DNA of 64,000 nt from Lytechinus pictus (taxonomy: Eukaryota > Echinodermata > Echinoidea > Temnopleuroida > Toxopneustidae), in the NCBI RefSeq assembly GCF_037042905.1, contig NC_087249.1, positions 39,260,401-39,324,400 on the forward strand, in the 5' to 3' direction. The position numbers were made by a program, and so were the translations under genes. Each line of letters begins with the position of its first letter. The stretch's first letter is position 1. Under the pieces are notes generated by a model that saw nothing but the letters and a program-made list of their open reading frames with translations, searched no databases and was not told the origin of the DNA. Below, one piece after another: positions 47,586 to 59,159 of the stretch.

Positions 47586-47976
47586 TAATGATGCGAATGC
47601 GAAGCGCGAGCTGATATCTTTATTATTATTTTGACCTAGTACCTGGATATTCTAGGACTAAGGACATTTTTTCATCAGATGAAAAGGATGACTGTCTTCC
47701 TCTTCCTAAGCGCGATATGAAACTTGTTGATATTCCTTTCTGAAAAAGGGACTATTTCGTTATTATAGGAATTTATGAAAATTTAATTATCATATTTATA
47801 AATGTAATAAGCCTAATAAGTGAGTGATATTTGTTGACATTGAGGCCTGAAACCTGGATATTTTAAGCACTTTTGTAATCATGAATATAGGATTTATGAG
47901 TTGATATATTTTTAACTATTAATCAATTTTTGATAAACTGTCATAAAAGGGGAATTTTAAGTAGTTTGTTATAGAC

Positions 47977-48189
47977 AGGGGCGGAACCAGAATTTTCCAA
48001 AGGGGGGGGGGGGGGGGGCAAATTCGGAGGAAAATTTTGACAAGCCAAAAAAAAAAGGTCTTCAATTTCAAAAGAGGGGGCACACCTCTGTTTTAATGGC
48101 ATAATTTTTACATAACAAATTTTAATTTTGCTTCTCAAGGGGGGGGGGGGGGGCACGTGCCCCCTGTGCCCCCTGGATCCGCGCCGGGT
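47977..48189. mobile_element. G-tract MITE, CAGGGGCGGAACC ends
   Basis: CAGGGGCGGAACCAG at the left and CTGGATCCGCGCC at the right, with paired G-tracts. The flanks GTTATAGA and GTTAGAGA could be an 8-bp target duplication with one change. A similar small element (GCGTACCTAAGG... GGTACGCCGCT) follows at 48215-48435. Confidence 0.6.
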
Positions 48190-48749
48190 TAGAGAATTAA
48201 TATATAAAGAATCACTAGCGTACCTAAGGGGGGGGGGGCAGGGGGCATACTGCCCCTCTGACGAGTCACAACTGATCCAGGGAATAAAAAAAATGCAAAG
48301 AAATTCGACGTATGCCCCCTCTTTTGAAGTTGAAGACCCTTTTTTTTTTTTTTTTGCTTGTCAATTTTTTCACGGACGAAATATCCTCCAAACAATTTGC
48401 CCCCCATTTGGAAAATCCTGGGTACGCCGCTGTAAAGAATCTTATGGAATATACAAAGACAATATGTATAGGCCTATTTGGCAAATCAAATACTAGTAAT
48501 GCGAGCTCACAGCGCAAAAAGCTGCAAAGGATATTCACACCACAAAACGGACATTTTACAGAGATGAAAGCTTGATGTCCGAGCTGAAATATGTTTTGTA
48601 TTGACTTCAAAACCTCATAATGAAATTTTAAGCTACATATATCAGCCTATTGAGCAATATATGTATCTCATCGAACAGGCTATGTGAGAGCGAAATAAAG
48701 TGACATGAAATATATAATTTTAAATCATTTTCCAAATATTCCCCGGACG

Positions 48750-49290
48750 TTATCTTTTTCAATTGTCTCCCCCCTCTTATTTTGCTCTTCTGTTTTCCTC
48801 CTTTCTTTCCCCTTCTTTTTTTTCTTTCCCTTTTTTTTGTTGCTTTTTTTGCTCCTCCAATGGGGGGGGGGGGGGGGGGGGGGCGGGTCCCTTGCCCCCC
48901 GGGATCCGCCTATGCTTTTCTCTATCTTTTATTTCTTATATTTTCTCACTTTTCATTTTTTCCTTTTACCATATTTTCAAACTCTTTATTTCCCAGTATT
49001 CTTTGTATTGATGTTTTTATCGTTCTATTTCTTTTCTGTTTTTGTTTTCCTTACATTATTGATCTTATTTAATTCTGATATTTCCTCTTTTCATTTTATT
49101 TTATTTTATACTTTTACCATATTTTACATTTCTTTTCCCTTAATCTTTGTATAGTCGTTTTTCTCCTATTTCTTTTCTCTCTTCATCTGTTTCCTTTTGA
49201 ATTTCTCCCTTCTTCTTCTTTTCTCATTTTATCCGCTTTTTCTTCTATATTTCTTTTCCCTCCTTTCCCATAGCTCCCACTTCCTTTTCC
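48750..49290. repeat. Pyrimidine-rich stretch with a long G-tract
   Basis: The + strand is mostly T and C for about 500 bp, interrupted by a G run of over 20 at 48861. Low complexity; the 149-codon frame here is Phe/Leu/Ser filler. Confidence 0.75.
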
Positions 49291-50045
49291 CATCGATCTA
49301 TGTTTTTCTAAGATTTTTGTTCATAGTACTTGTTCAAGACGTTGGGATAGATAAATGAATTCCATGAATAAAATAAAGGATTGGTTTTCCGAAAGAAAAA
49401 AATAATTTGGGTCAGTAATTGATTTATTTGCCTCATTTAAAAAAATACATGTACATGTATATGCAATTATTGATAATATCTAGAAAATTACTTAACACTA
49501 AACACAAACAATTACTTGCAAAGACATTAAACAGACTACGGCTGGGAAATCATATGACTGCAACAAGTCACTGCGTACGTACATGAGGCTATTACTATAC
49601 TAGTTGCATGCAATTCTTGTGCACTCACGTCCAACGCTGACTTCATAATAACGTGATATCGTAATTCGAATTGCACAAGAGCTAATTCTCTAGTTACAGG
49701 TACAGTTAAGTTGCGGTGCATTAGTCATCAGTGCAGTGCGAGAGCAGGCATCACAATGCACAAGAAGCTCGGAAGAAGTACAACGTTCTGATCAAAATGA
49801 CTTAAAAGTGGACCTTTGAAGGAATTGAACTTATTAATTTGATGACTGAGTTCCTCATACGCTGCCTCAACTTCATAGTTCAACTTCAAGGACAGCAAGA
49901 CTCTTGTCTTCACGATAGCCGGACTAAGTGGGGCCAAACATTCAATAAATTTGATTTTGAATTCAGCCAGCGCCAGTACTCCTGCAACACAGACGTAGAA
50001 TCAGAAGAATTAAGACGACCCTGATCTCGGATAGAATCAAACAAA

Positions 50046-53000
50046 ATGGGTTGCTGCTATGGAAAAGATGATGATAGCAAATTGCAAGTGAGTGCAGTCT
50101 AAATGAACGTCATGAATGTTTGACTTCTAGTTCTAGTTCTAAATCTAAAGTAAAGAGAAGATCTAAACTTAGTTAAAGAAACTAGGCATGCTAGGCCCTA
50201 AATCTAAACTAAAGACTTTTCTATTTTGAAAGTCTTCGGTTGCCGGGGGGGGGGGGGGTAGCTAGGCGGCTTCTTGAGAGTAAAAAGCATTTACTAACGT
50301 AGGCTTACTCTCAATGAAGCCAGGTCTTCCTTCTCATTCACCTACATGAAGCCAGGACCCCAAAACCTGAAACTTTCACCCCCGAGATTTCTACTTTCCT
50401 TCTAAAAGATCTAGCCCTAAATCATGTACATGGGATAAAACTTCATTTCCGACATTTCTACGCTCCCGTTGTTATTTTTAAACAAGAATTCATCAAAAAA
50501 ATGAGAAAAATATTGTGAAAAGACGGAAGAGACTTGCCCGATGTTTACGCCGCCATCTTGTTTCCTATTGTTCTTCGCCAACGTTACAGACGCGTGCGTT
50601 GCGTAACGTTGGCGAAGAACAATAGGAAACAAGATGGCGGCGTAAACATCGGGCAATATCGAGAATATTTTATTAACATGAATATATTTTTTCTTCATTA
50701 AATGAGGGGACATTTGAAGCTTTACTCGGTATAAAAGTGTGGTTGAATTACGTATTGCTTAATCGATCGTTATCGTAATCGGACCTAATTGTTTTCTATT
50801 TAATTAAGAAAAAGGACAAGACATAAATTCATTCCTCGTAAATGACAAAGTATGACAGCTTCGGTCTCGTCTTTGATTGAATTTTTATCAGTCTCAATTT
50901 TTTTATTACCATGAATTTATTTATTTTTCTCATAAAATGTGGGGACATTTTAAGCTAAACTCGGTTAAAAAGTGTAGTTGAATTACGTATAAGTGTAATC
51001 GATCATGATTGTGATCGGGCGTCCATGTAATTGTTTTGTATGTAATAATATAAAAAAATGACATAAATTCATTCCTTGTGACTGACAAAGTAATGGTAAA
51101 GTATGTATATTTCACCTTCTGAAATATACATATCAATATTAAAGATAAATAAATAAGAGATGAAGGAATGAGGTTAGAAAAAACAGAAAAGATAAAAATT
51201 CAAAGCAAGTCAACGCATGTTCCCTGATCGTGTACCGGAAATGGTTGATAAGGAAAATTGAAACAGGAAGTCCAAACAACCTGCTCTCAGTTGCTATTAC
51301 GCTGGTAAAATTCATATTCCAAATTTGAAATGTTTTTCCATTGTCAATATTTTCTAAAAAGTGGTTTAATCTGGTCATTTACTGAAAATGAAATGATAAA
51401 TTTTCAGTTCCGTCTTGGTTCTGACGATCAACGCCGAGTGATTTCATAACACTAAAATACATAGTACAGTCCCATGTACTCATTTTCATGTTGGAAATAT
51501 GTTTGAAGTCACTCGAGTGTCGATCTTTCGGGACCAAGAATGGACTGATATTTTATCTTTTTAAAGTAATTGATTGACCAGATTTAACCACTTTTCAGAA
51601 AATAGGGACTTTCTAAAAGATTTCATATTCTTTGGAATGTGAATTTTACCAGTATAATAACAGTTGAGTGGAGGTTGTTTGTCTACTGTTCCGACATTCC
51701 CGATCAACACTTTCCAATCGGAGAAGCTGCGTTTGCAATGGCATTGTAATCGATCATGATCATATCTACATGGAATAATCAATGAACGAATAATATTCTG
51801 TTCTTTGTAATTCTGTTTCTGTCCTCATTCTCTCGTTATCAATATTATTATTTATTTTTTTTATTCAATTTAAAAATGAAAGTAGAAATGACTCTTATTT
51901 TTGGTTTCAAGATTGAAATAAATAAAAGAAAGTTATGCAGCAATTTTTATAACCATTCTTTTTAAAAACAAAATTTATCATAAATATACGACAGAAATTT
52001 CAATAGTTAATTTTTTCGAGGGTTGGCAATCCTTAGTTATATGTCGATAATTTAATTGCGCATTTATTGCCGAACCCCGAACCGAACCAAAGTTCGGAAA
52101 TTATTTGCCGAACCCTGCCGAACCGAACAGAACCCGAACATGCCACCTGACTTGCAGCACTAGTTAGGGTCCTAGTTTTACCCAAGACTCGACTCCAAGT
52201 CTAAATAATCTTAAAGTCATCTTCTTTTTCTTCTGGGTTGATCTGCCTCCTTCAAGATTGGATTCTCGAAGTCCACCACATGTCGACCACCTCTTTTGAA
52301 ACCGACCACCTTGCGTGCATTAAGTTAAGATTATTGCGTATTACAAATGCTACGTGAGGGAGAGTAGGCGCAGTGTCCAGAGCGATAAGAATCAATTTTT
52401 TATGAGAGAGAAAGAGGGATAAAAAGGTAGGAAATTTGTAGAATTGATCAAAATTGTATTGACCAGAACCGAACCCCACTGAAATAGCTTTCATGGCAAT
52501 ACAAAGTTTTTTTTCAGGCCAAGTTAGTTGTCTTAAAGCCAAAAGTGAATTAAAACCATGTAAGAACTGTCTGACATTGTCAAATCTTTGAAAAAAAATG
52601 CAAATAAAACAAGGTTAAAGAAAAAAAAATTAATGCAAACGTACATCCTTCTTTGCAAGGAGTTGTGTTTGAAGCACATTTCATTTGAAATTAATGGTGG
52701 TCAGAAATCTGTCTTGCCGGTTGGGTCCGACCACTCTAGCATTATAACACTGCACCAGAGGCACACAAAAAAATTCAAATTCAATCTTTTGGCTTTCTTA
52801 GATGACTGTAATTGATCTGAAATAATTATTGACTCGAAACCCTTGCTACCCTACATTAAAGGTAAATGAGGTGTCAATTCATGATGATATTTACTGGACC
52901 AAGAAATTATAGTGTGAATTCATTAAATGAAATACAAAAGTAGCATTTAGTGAACTTGTATGACCATATTGATGCATTTCACTCACTTTATCAGAAAAAC

Positions 53001-56000
53001 AATTCTTCTAGAATTCTTTGATTTAAAAAAAAAATTGATCAGGTTTTGGTTGATGTAGCATTTTGCTTTCTTGTTTTTTTTTCTTTGTTCAAGTCAATAT
53101 GATGTGAGAGTTCTCTAATAACAGGTATTATGATAATTAATTCAACATCTTAATCATGTTTAGGAAAACCACCCTGGTGAAACAACTCGCTTATTAGACC
53201 CAGCAAGGAATACACCCAGTAGGCCTGTGAACAGGTTAGTCAATGATTTCATTTCATTTTATAGAGACACACATGGGGTATATAGCAGTTTCCTGTGGAA
53301 ACCCTTCTCTTGAGGAAAGTGGTCTGAATATGCATCCTAAGGTCCCTGGCATTGACTTGTGTAAAGCATCATGTCTTTGTTGTTTGTTTGGGTACCATTC
53401 AGATGTGAATATTTACGCAATCAAGATTTATTTGTGATATTCTGGTGCGAAGACCAAAGTTTCAATAATGTTCTATGCCTGCAGAGAACACATTGGGCGG
53501 TGGGGGGGGGGGGGGGGGGACAATATCGAAAGGGGGACGTGCATTTTTTATTTATTTTGTTGCAAAAATAGCAAATAAATGCCATTTTAGGCAGCTACCT
53601 GTCAAAACATTGCTCTGATAATTGAGTCATTGCATTTGTAATTCGTTATAAAAGTAAAGCTCTGCAGTACAGAGAAAGTGTTATAAAAAAATCAGTGCAG
53701 AAATGTAATGGTTACATTCTATGTATCCCTTGCGCATCTTTGCTCACTTTAAAACTTTGAAGCCATCATAGAAATATTAATATAAAGAATTCATGTTATG
53801 TTTTTGTTCAACTCACTCTGTATATGTTTGTTAATTTTATTATTTTACAGTGATCAGTTTGATGGTCGGAGCCCTAATGGGGTAAGAGCAGGCGATCAAC
53901 AATCAGAACTCAATAAGGTGCTACAAAGAGCTGTCACGTAAGTTCATCATTTGCTCATTGTATGTATACACAAATAAATGTTATGATTGCCAGGGGATGG
54001 GGTGCCTTTGAGAGGAGAATGATGATTCAGTAGTATGAAAAGAGGTGTTTAGAAAAAAGTAACAATCAAAATTTGATATTAATAAACGATTCCATGAATA
54101 ATGTTACATTTATAAGAATTTATTTCTAAGCAAAATAATCATGTCAAGGAATGAGTTCGTAGTTGTTTCAGTTGCTGGTGCAATGTTGGACAAGCCATAA
54201 CTGGTAATCAGTCTGTGTAGCAAGTGCACATTATCATTTGTGTGCACATTCTGGAAGTCTGAGAAGTTTTAACACTGCTTGCAAAATTGATTTTTTTTTT
54301 GCACTGAATACAAAGTTTTTGAAAATCACAAATTATTTCTGTAAAATGAAATCAATATTTTCTACTTCCACAAATTAAGTTGTTGTTTCGTCCGGTGAGA
54401 TTGAGAGACTCCGATGTTCAGAATTTCCTTTGGATAATAACTTAAAATGCTATTATATTTTCCTGTTTCTTTTCTATTTAGAAATGTCATAGATGTCTCT
54501 GCAATAGATTCTCAAGCTTTAGAGCAACATGAATACATGGATAGAGCAAGGACATACAGGTATGACTTATACTTTTTATCTTGACTAAAATCCCTCTTCC
54601 TTAGTGCTCTCATTCAATGTTTATGATAAATAATAATCATAATTAATGATAAAAGACACAAAAACATAGTATATAGTGCCTATAAAAAAAAACGGGACAG
54701 ATTTGAAAAGTCTATGAAATTTTTGTTTCAAATCATGATGTCTATATTTTGGTGTAAATAGATGCTCTAAGGTCTTATCTTTGAAATGCAATCAAAAAAT
54801 ATAAATTTTGTTCATGCTTGAGCGAACACAGGACGTTTTTGTTGGGGGTTCAAAAAGAGGCTTGCGCCAGAATTGCAGAATATCAGAAATATGATGATCA
54901 GACTTTTTGCTAATCAGGAGACTTCCTCTTGACCTTTTCATTATCTGTGCCACAATTTTCGAATTATGCTGTCAAATTTTATTTACAAATTTATTTATTT
55001 ACTTGAATTATTTTGTTTTTTTATTTAAACTTCTCTTACCTTTTAATTTTCTTTCATAAGTAACTGAGAAAAGAAGATTTTTGGTCAACCCAAGCAAGAA
55101 GATTTGCATTATTAATTGGGAAAACTTGTGATTATTCAAATCCTTTTATTATGTGAAACAAATTATATTATGTACCTTTGAAAGACCTGAATCTATTTTT
55201 CAAAGGGGTCATTGATTCCTTGACCAAGTTTACTTGCTTCACAGGAAACACTGGAAGGGATTCATGTCTTTCAATGACAATGGTGTATTGAGTCAATTTT
55301 GAAGGAGCTAGATATGGCAGATCGGATAAAATGTATTAAAAAGTTGTGAGCGAGCGAAGTGAGCACGCAAATATTCCCACTTTTTTATTACAAAACCAAA
55401 TTTTGTGATAGATTTTGTCATAATATTCAGATAATAATATCATATTTTATTTTCTATCTTTCCTTTTGTTTCCTGTCCACTTTTTTTCTTGGTCATGATT
55501 TTTTTAATGGGGGGGGGGGCGCATCCCAGGCCCCCGCCCATCTGTGTGGCACTATTCAAAAGGCACCTTAACCTTTGTAGCACACAATGAAAGGATTTGA
55601 AAAAAAAGAATCACGCTCTCCCATACTCAGTTGAAAAAAGGTTGTTTTAGCTTGAAGAAGGAATATTCAAAGCTTACGGAGAGCATATTAAAAAGAAACA
55701 ACAACAGAACAATTCAAGCAAATAAATAGATCTGAAAATGAATTTTGACCGCATGATTTGAAAATTATGGCAAAGATAATGAAAAGGTTATGAGGAAGTC
55801 TGCTAATTAGCAAGAAGTCCGATCATCATATTTATAATTTTAGGCCATTTTGGCGCAAGCCTCCTTTTAACCCCAGACAAAAGCATTCCGTGTTCGCTCA
55901 AGCATGAACGAAACTATTTTTTTTTAATAGCATTTGAAAGATAAGACCTTAGAGCACCTATTAACACCTAAATATAGACATTGTAATTTTAAACAAAAAT

Positions 56001-57594
56001 GTTATATACTTTTCAAATCTGTCCCGTTTTTTTTTATACGCACTGTATATACATAAATCAATAACAATATAGCAGGGGCGGATCCAGGATTTTTCAAAGG
56101 GGGGGGGGGCACATTTCTGTTTCAACAGCATTTTTACATTACAAATTTTAATTGTGCCTGTCAAAAGGGGGGGGGGGGGGCACAGGCCGGCTGTGCCCCC
56201 CCCCCCCCCCCCCCCCGGATCCGCCAGTGCAATATAATCAAACACATCATACTATATTTAAGATTGCAATGGTTCAGTGTCCGTGATTCAGTAATAGAAT
56301 ACATCCAGCAAATATAGAAATCATTTATTCTGATTCTACAATTCTCCACCATGCCTTTTTATCTGTCATGCCTTTTTATTGCAGTTTGTCTGGTTTTCCT
56401 TCCCCTTTCCTTCTGAGGCCTTTATCAATTTCAATCTCTAAGCTTAAGATGGAGGTCTCTCACATTTCAAAATGTATTATGGTGATATATATATTTTTTC
56501 TGTTATTTGTTTTAATAATAATAAAAAAGAAATTTATTAGGTATAAATATATTTCAATTAGATTGTTAGAATGCATGTATGCATATGTTATTCATTATGT
56601 CATTTGCTTATTGTTATGTTATGCTGAGAAAAAATTATTACACTTGTATATACTTTTGTTATTGGGAATGTGGAAATAAATAAATCAAATCAAATCTATC
56701 AAACATTGTTTCCGATAGTTCAAGAGTTGCTGTGGTTGTGACAGGTCCAAAGAAACCGCTATCAAGCTTTTTGAGACTACCCATGGGTGTGTCCATGCCT
56801 TACTCTGTGCTTTCTGAGGAACCGGTCTCGGTTGATGACATCAATCTGGTAAGCTGCACATCATTTCAGTTGAATTGGGAGGGGCTCCAAATCTATCATG
56901 TTAAACCAAAATTTGTGTGACTCTACAAAATTATTTAATCTACAGGGTTCAATTTGCTGAATTTCACTATGTCTATTTATTTTACTTCTTTATGAATCAG
57001 TCCTGCGAATTTATACATGAAATTAGAATTTGGATGTAAATCTGTAAATAATAGATAAAAACAATAATAATAGTGATGTCTTAATATTAAGTGCACACAC
57101 CGTCCACAGACACTCATGGCGCTAAACTGTCTTTAGAGTTCTAATCAAGTGTACATAGAATAAAGAGAGTATCAAAAATTGTTATGTATTTTATTGCTTT
57201 TTTAAAAGTTTCTTACATATTTCATTGTTTTCAACCTTTTTATTATTTTTTTTTTTCAATGAAAATTGCCAGCAATACTTATCCAATTATAAACAGCATG
57301 ATGAATTGATGTTAATCAGTAAAAGAAATGATAATGCAGAAGTTATGGCTTTTGGCTAGAAAACAGAATTGCATTTGATTTGTATATAAAACATGTTTTT
57401 TGCGCAATTGCCTATGCACAGTGTATGCACTTTCTCCACTCCTTGGGGAGCATTCCAACAATAAAAATATCTTCAATTTTCTTGTTGACTTTCAGATTAC
57501 CAAAACGGCAGCCAATGCGTGGAAGGCATCGCAGGACATACAGGTGAAGCACAAAGAGAACTTGGTCGTCCAGTTTGGTTTGCCGCAGAACTGA
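50046..57594 (+). CDS. LAMTOR1: LAMTOR1 (p18), Ragulator membrane anchor, complete
   Basis: Scaffold subunit of the Ragulator complex, which holds Rag GTPases and mTORC1 on late endosomes and lysosomes. Coding exons: 50046-50087, 53164-53234, 53851-53937, 54482-54559, 56719-56848, 57496-57594 (TGA). The junctions are GT-AG with consistent phases, giving 154 aa (human about 161). The start is chosen because it gives [10 protein letters not shown]: Gly2 for myristoylation and Cys3/Cys4 for palmitoylation, as the family requires. An RLLDP motif near residues 23-27 matches the conserved di-leucine region. Family core motifs are [23 protein letters not shown], given here in part as IDVSAIDSQ and [10 protein letters not shown], and the C-terminal [10 protein letters not shown]. 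Intron 1 is about 3.1 kb and holds a perfect palindrome; intron 4 holds a 1.4-kb inverted-repeat element. No TATA box is obvious upstream, as expected for a housekeeping gene. The 5' UTR start cannot be placed. Confidence 0.94.
50534..50656. repeat. Perfect palindrome in LAMTOR1 intron 1 (54-bp arms, 15-nt loop)
   Basis: Arms 50534-50587 and 50603-50656 are exact complements around AGACGCGTGCGTTGC. Each arm contains AAGATGGCGGC, the consensus of the YY1 zinc-finger factor (50631-50641 and inverted at 50549-50559). It is about 450 bp downstream of exon 1. Either a hairpin MITE or a regulatory palindrome; no target duplication is clear. Confidence 0.85.
50700..51095. repeat. Two-copy tandem repeat in LAMTOR1 intron 1
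   Basis: TTGAATTACGTAT...AATCGATC and GACATAAATTCATTCC...TGACAAAG occur at about 50735-50855 and 50968-51090, period about 235 bp with divergence. Confidence 0.7.
51190..51790. mobile_element. Inverted-repeat element in LAMTOR1 intron 1
   Basis: GGTAAAATTCATATTCCAAA...AGTGGTTTAATCTGGTCA at 51303-51380 is inverted at about 51571-51660, with weaker pairing outward (AACAACCT). It is non-coding. Confidence 0.6.
54674..56047. mobile_element. 1.37-kb element with ~310-bp terminal inverted repeats
   Basis: The left arm about 54674-54985 and right arm about 55735-56047 share AAAAACGGGACAGATTTGAA, CTCTAAGGTCTTATCTTT, CATGCTTGAGCGAACAC and AGGCTTGCGCC in inverse order. The middle has no transposase, but a G-tract insert at about 55340-55560. 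It is in LAMTOR1 intron 4. Confidence 0.85.
56073..56233. mobile_element. G-tract MITE, CAGGGGCGGATCC family
   Basis: CAGGGGCGGATCCAGG at the left and GGATCCGCCAGTG at the right. The flanks CAATATAG and CAATATAA suggest an 8-bp duplication with one change, as in hAT elements. Paired G and C tracts lie inside. Confidence 0.75.
56340..56700 (+). mobile_element. Probable non-LTR retrotransposon 3' tail
   Basis: AT-rich text ends AATAAATAAATCAAATCAAATC, a short-motif tail as in many LINE 3' ends. The 103-codon frame is not recognisable protein. It lies just before LAMTOR1 exon 56719. Confidence 0.4.
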
Positions 57595-57920
57595 GACAAC
57601 TCTTCTCATCATTCAAAAGACTCTCAAACAAATCATTGATATTAAAGAACATTGAGCTACGTGTGATGAGTGCTGGTGATGTTCAAACTGCAAAATGAGA
57701 TGGATAGAAGGATGAAATACCAGCACACCAGAGATCCTTATCTTCTACGGCTTGCCTCTTCATAGTCTACTGATTGGTTACCTGTACATGATGATGATGA
57801 ACAGCATTTGTATAACGCCATTTATCGGTAAAAGAAACATCATTATTATTCGCCATAAGGTTTCAGTCACACCTATGAAACTGGCTCCTGGGTACGGTAA
57901 TATAAAGATTTGCAAAGATG

Positions 57921-57926
57921 AATAAA
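57921..57926 (+). terminator. Candidate LAMTOR1 polyadenylation signal
   Basis: AATAAA 327 bp after the stop codon. It is the nearest good hexamer seen downstream of exon 6; the cleavage site was not tested. Confidence 0.5.
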
Positions 57927-57951
57927 ACCATTCCATTTGGTATCAGATTGG

Positions 57952-58055
57952 TATTTCATAAAGCTGTTTGTAAGTTACGAGTGACTGAGATAGGGTCACC
58001 CGTCGTTCGTAAATTTGCTCGTGAGTAACAAACAACTTTATGAGACACCCACCTG
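57952..58055. mobile_element. Short fold-back MITE
   Basis: TTTCATAAAGCTGTTTGTAA at the left pairs with AACAAACAACTTTATGAGA at the right. Same end family as 33199 and 61905. Confidence 0.6.
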
Positions 58056-58077
58056 GGGCCCGTAACACAGAGCTTAA

Positions 58078-58568
58078 AGGGGAAGTTCACCCTGAAGAAA
58101 ACTTTGTTATGAAAATAGCAGAAAAAAATAATAAAAAATATTGGTGAAGGTTTGAGGAAAATCCTTAAAAGATTAAGAAAGTTATTAGAGTTCAAAGTTT
58201 TGTATTTGTGATGTCATAAACGCGGAGCAGCTGCCCCATATGTTATGTAATATAAAATGCATGAATTTCAAATATTGTATGGTTCCTGATGACTTAATTT
58301 TGTTTTCTATTCATGATCGAGTGTGAAATGATTTGTCTATTGATATACAAAAGGTACAGTGAAAACCATTTTCAATTTTCTGAGAAAATGACATTTCATT
58401 GATTTTTTACCATTCGCTATGTAGGAATGCGGCTCGCATATGACGTCACAAATCAAGTAATTGAAATTCTAATAACTTTTTAATTCTTTGATGAATTTTT
58501 CAGCAGTATTTTTCATTATTTTTTCTACTATTTTTACAATAAACTTTTTGTCAGGGTGAACTTCCCCT
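58078..58568. mobile_element. 491-bp MITE with TTAA target site
   Basis: AGGGGAAGTTCACCCTGA at the left and its complement at the right, with arms similar over more than 100 bp. TTAA stands on both sides (58074-58077, 58569-58572), the target of piggyBac/Kolobok-type elements. Non-coding. Confidence 0.88.
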
Positions 58569-58719
58569 TTAATAGCAATGGTCATAGAACATTTTCTTTG
58601 ATTGATTTCATTGAATACAATGTACGATCAATGGTGAAAATCAAACATACATATGATCATTTGCTAACATTTTTGTTACTGGACCCTGGGCAGTAGTTTG
58701 AGTAAAGTGCTCATGCAAT

Positions 58720-59000
58720 GATGGTCTCGATTGGTCATTTGCATTTACTGATTGATCGCAAATCTCTATGTTAAAGAGCCCAGACCGACCGATGATAGGT
58801 CATTAACGTAATAGCTTTTCTAGGCCTGGGCCACACAACATGAAGGTTAGCGATAAATTGCAAATCTGGATTCTGGAAGAACAATTCTTGATTGGTCATT
58901 GGCATTTAGTGATTGATTGCAAGTCTTTGTGTTACAGAGCCCAGACCAACCCATGATCGGTCCCTGGTCGCAATGTATTAGCATTTGTCGGTCTGGAGTC
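58720..59000. repeat. Two-copy tandem repeat, ~160-bp unit
   Basis: GATTGGTCATTTGCATTTA...AGAGCCCAGACC at 58730 recurs as GATTGGTCATTGGCATTTA...AGAGCCCAGACC at about 58890, diverged. Downstream of LAMTOR1. Confidence 0.65.
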
Positions 59001-59159
59001 GGTCTCACTCGTGTGACTGTAGCACAAGTTTCCATTATCTGTGTGTAACCAAACAGATGGACTATCATGTATTGACTTTCATATAATGTAGGCAGATATC
59101 TGATAAACATAGTGTAATATAATAAAGCCTACTTTAAACTTGTAAGTTTACGTTATATA

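Larger units (their letters stand above)
46323..48916. mobile_element. ~2.6-kb composite element with CAGGGGCGGATCC ends
   Basis: It begins CAGGGGCGGATCCAGCTCCCGCC and ends near CCCGGGATCCGCC at about 48900. Inside is array 3 of GCGAGCGCGAAGCGCGAGC units (about 46745-48600) with G-tracts at both ends, the same plan as 37158-38417. It contains nested MITEs at 47424, 47977 and 48215. Outer target duplications were not found, so the limits are provisional. Confidence 0.55.

Noticed and set aside
48705-49154. 149-codon open frame
   Set aside because: A Phe/Leu-rich reading of a pyrimidine tract with a poly-G core.
49536-50024. Minus-strand gene sharing a promoter with LAMTOR1
   Set aside because: The frames (for example 49937-49728) are short, have no recognised domain and no supporting splice structure.
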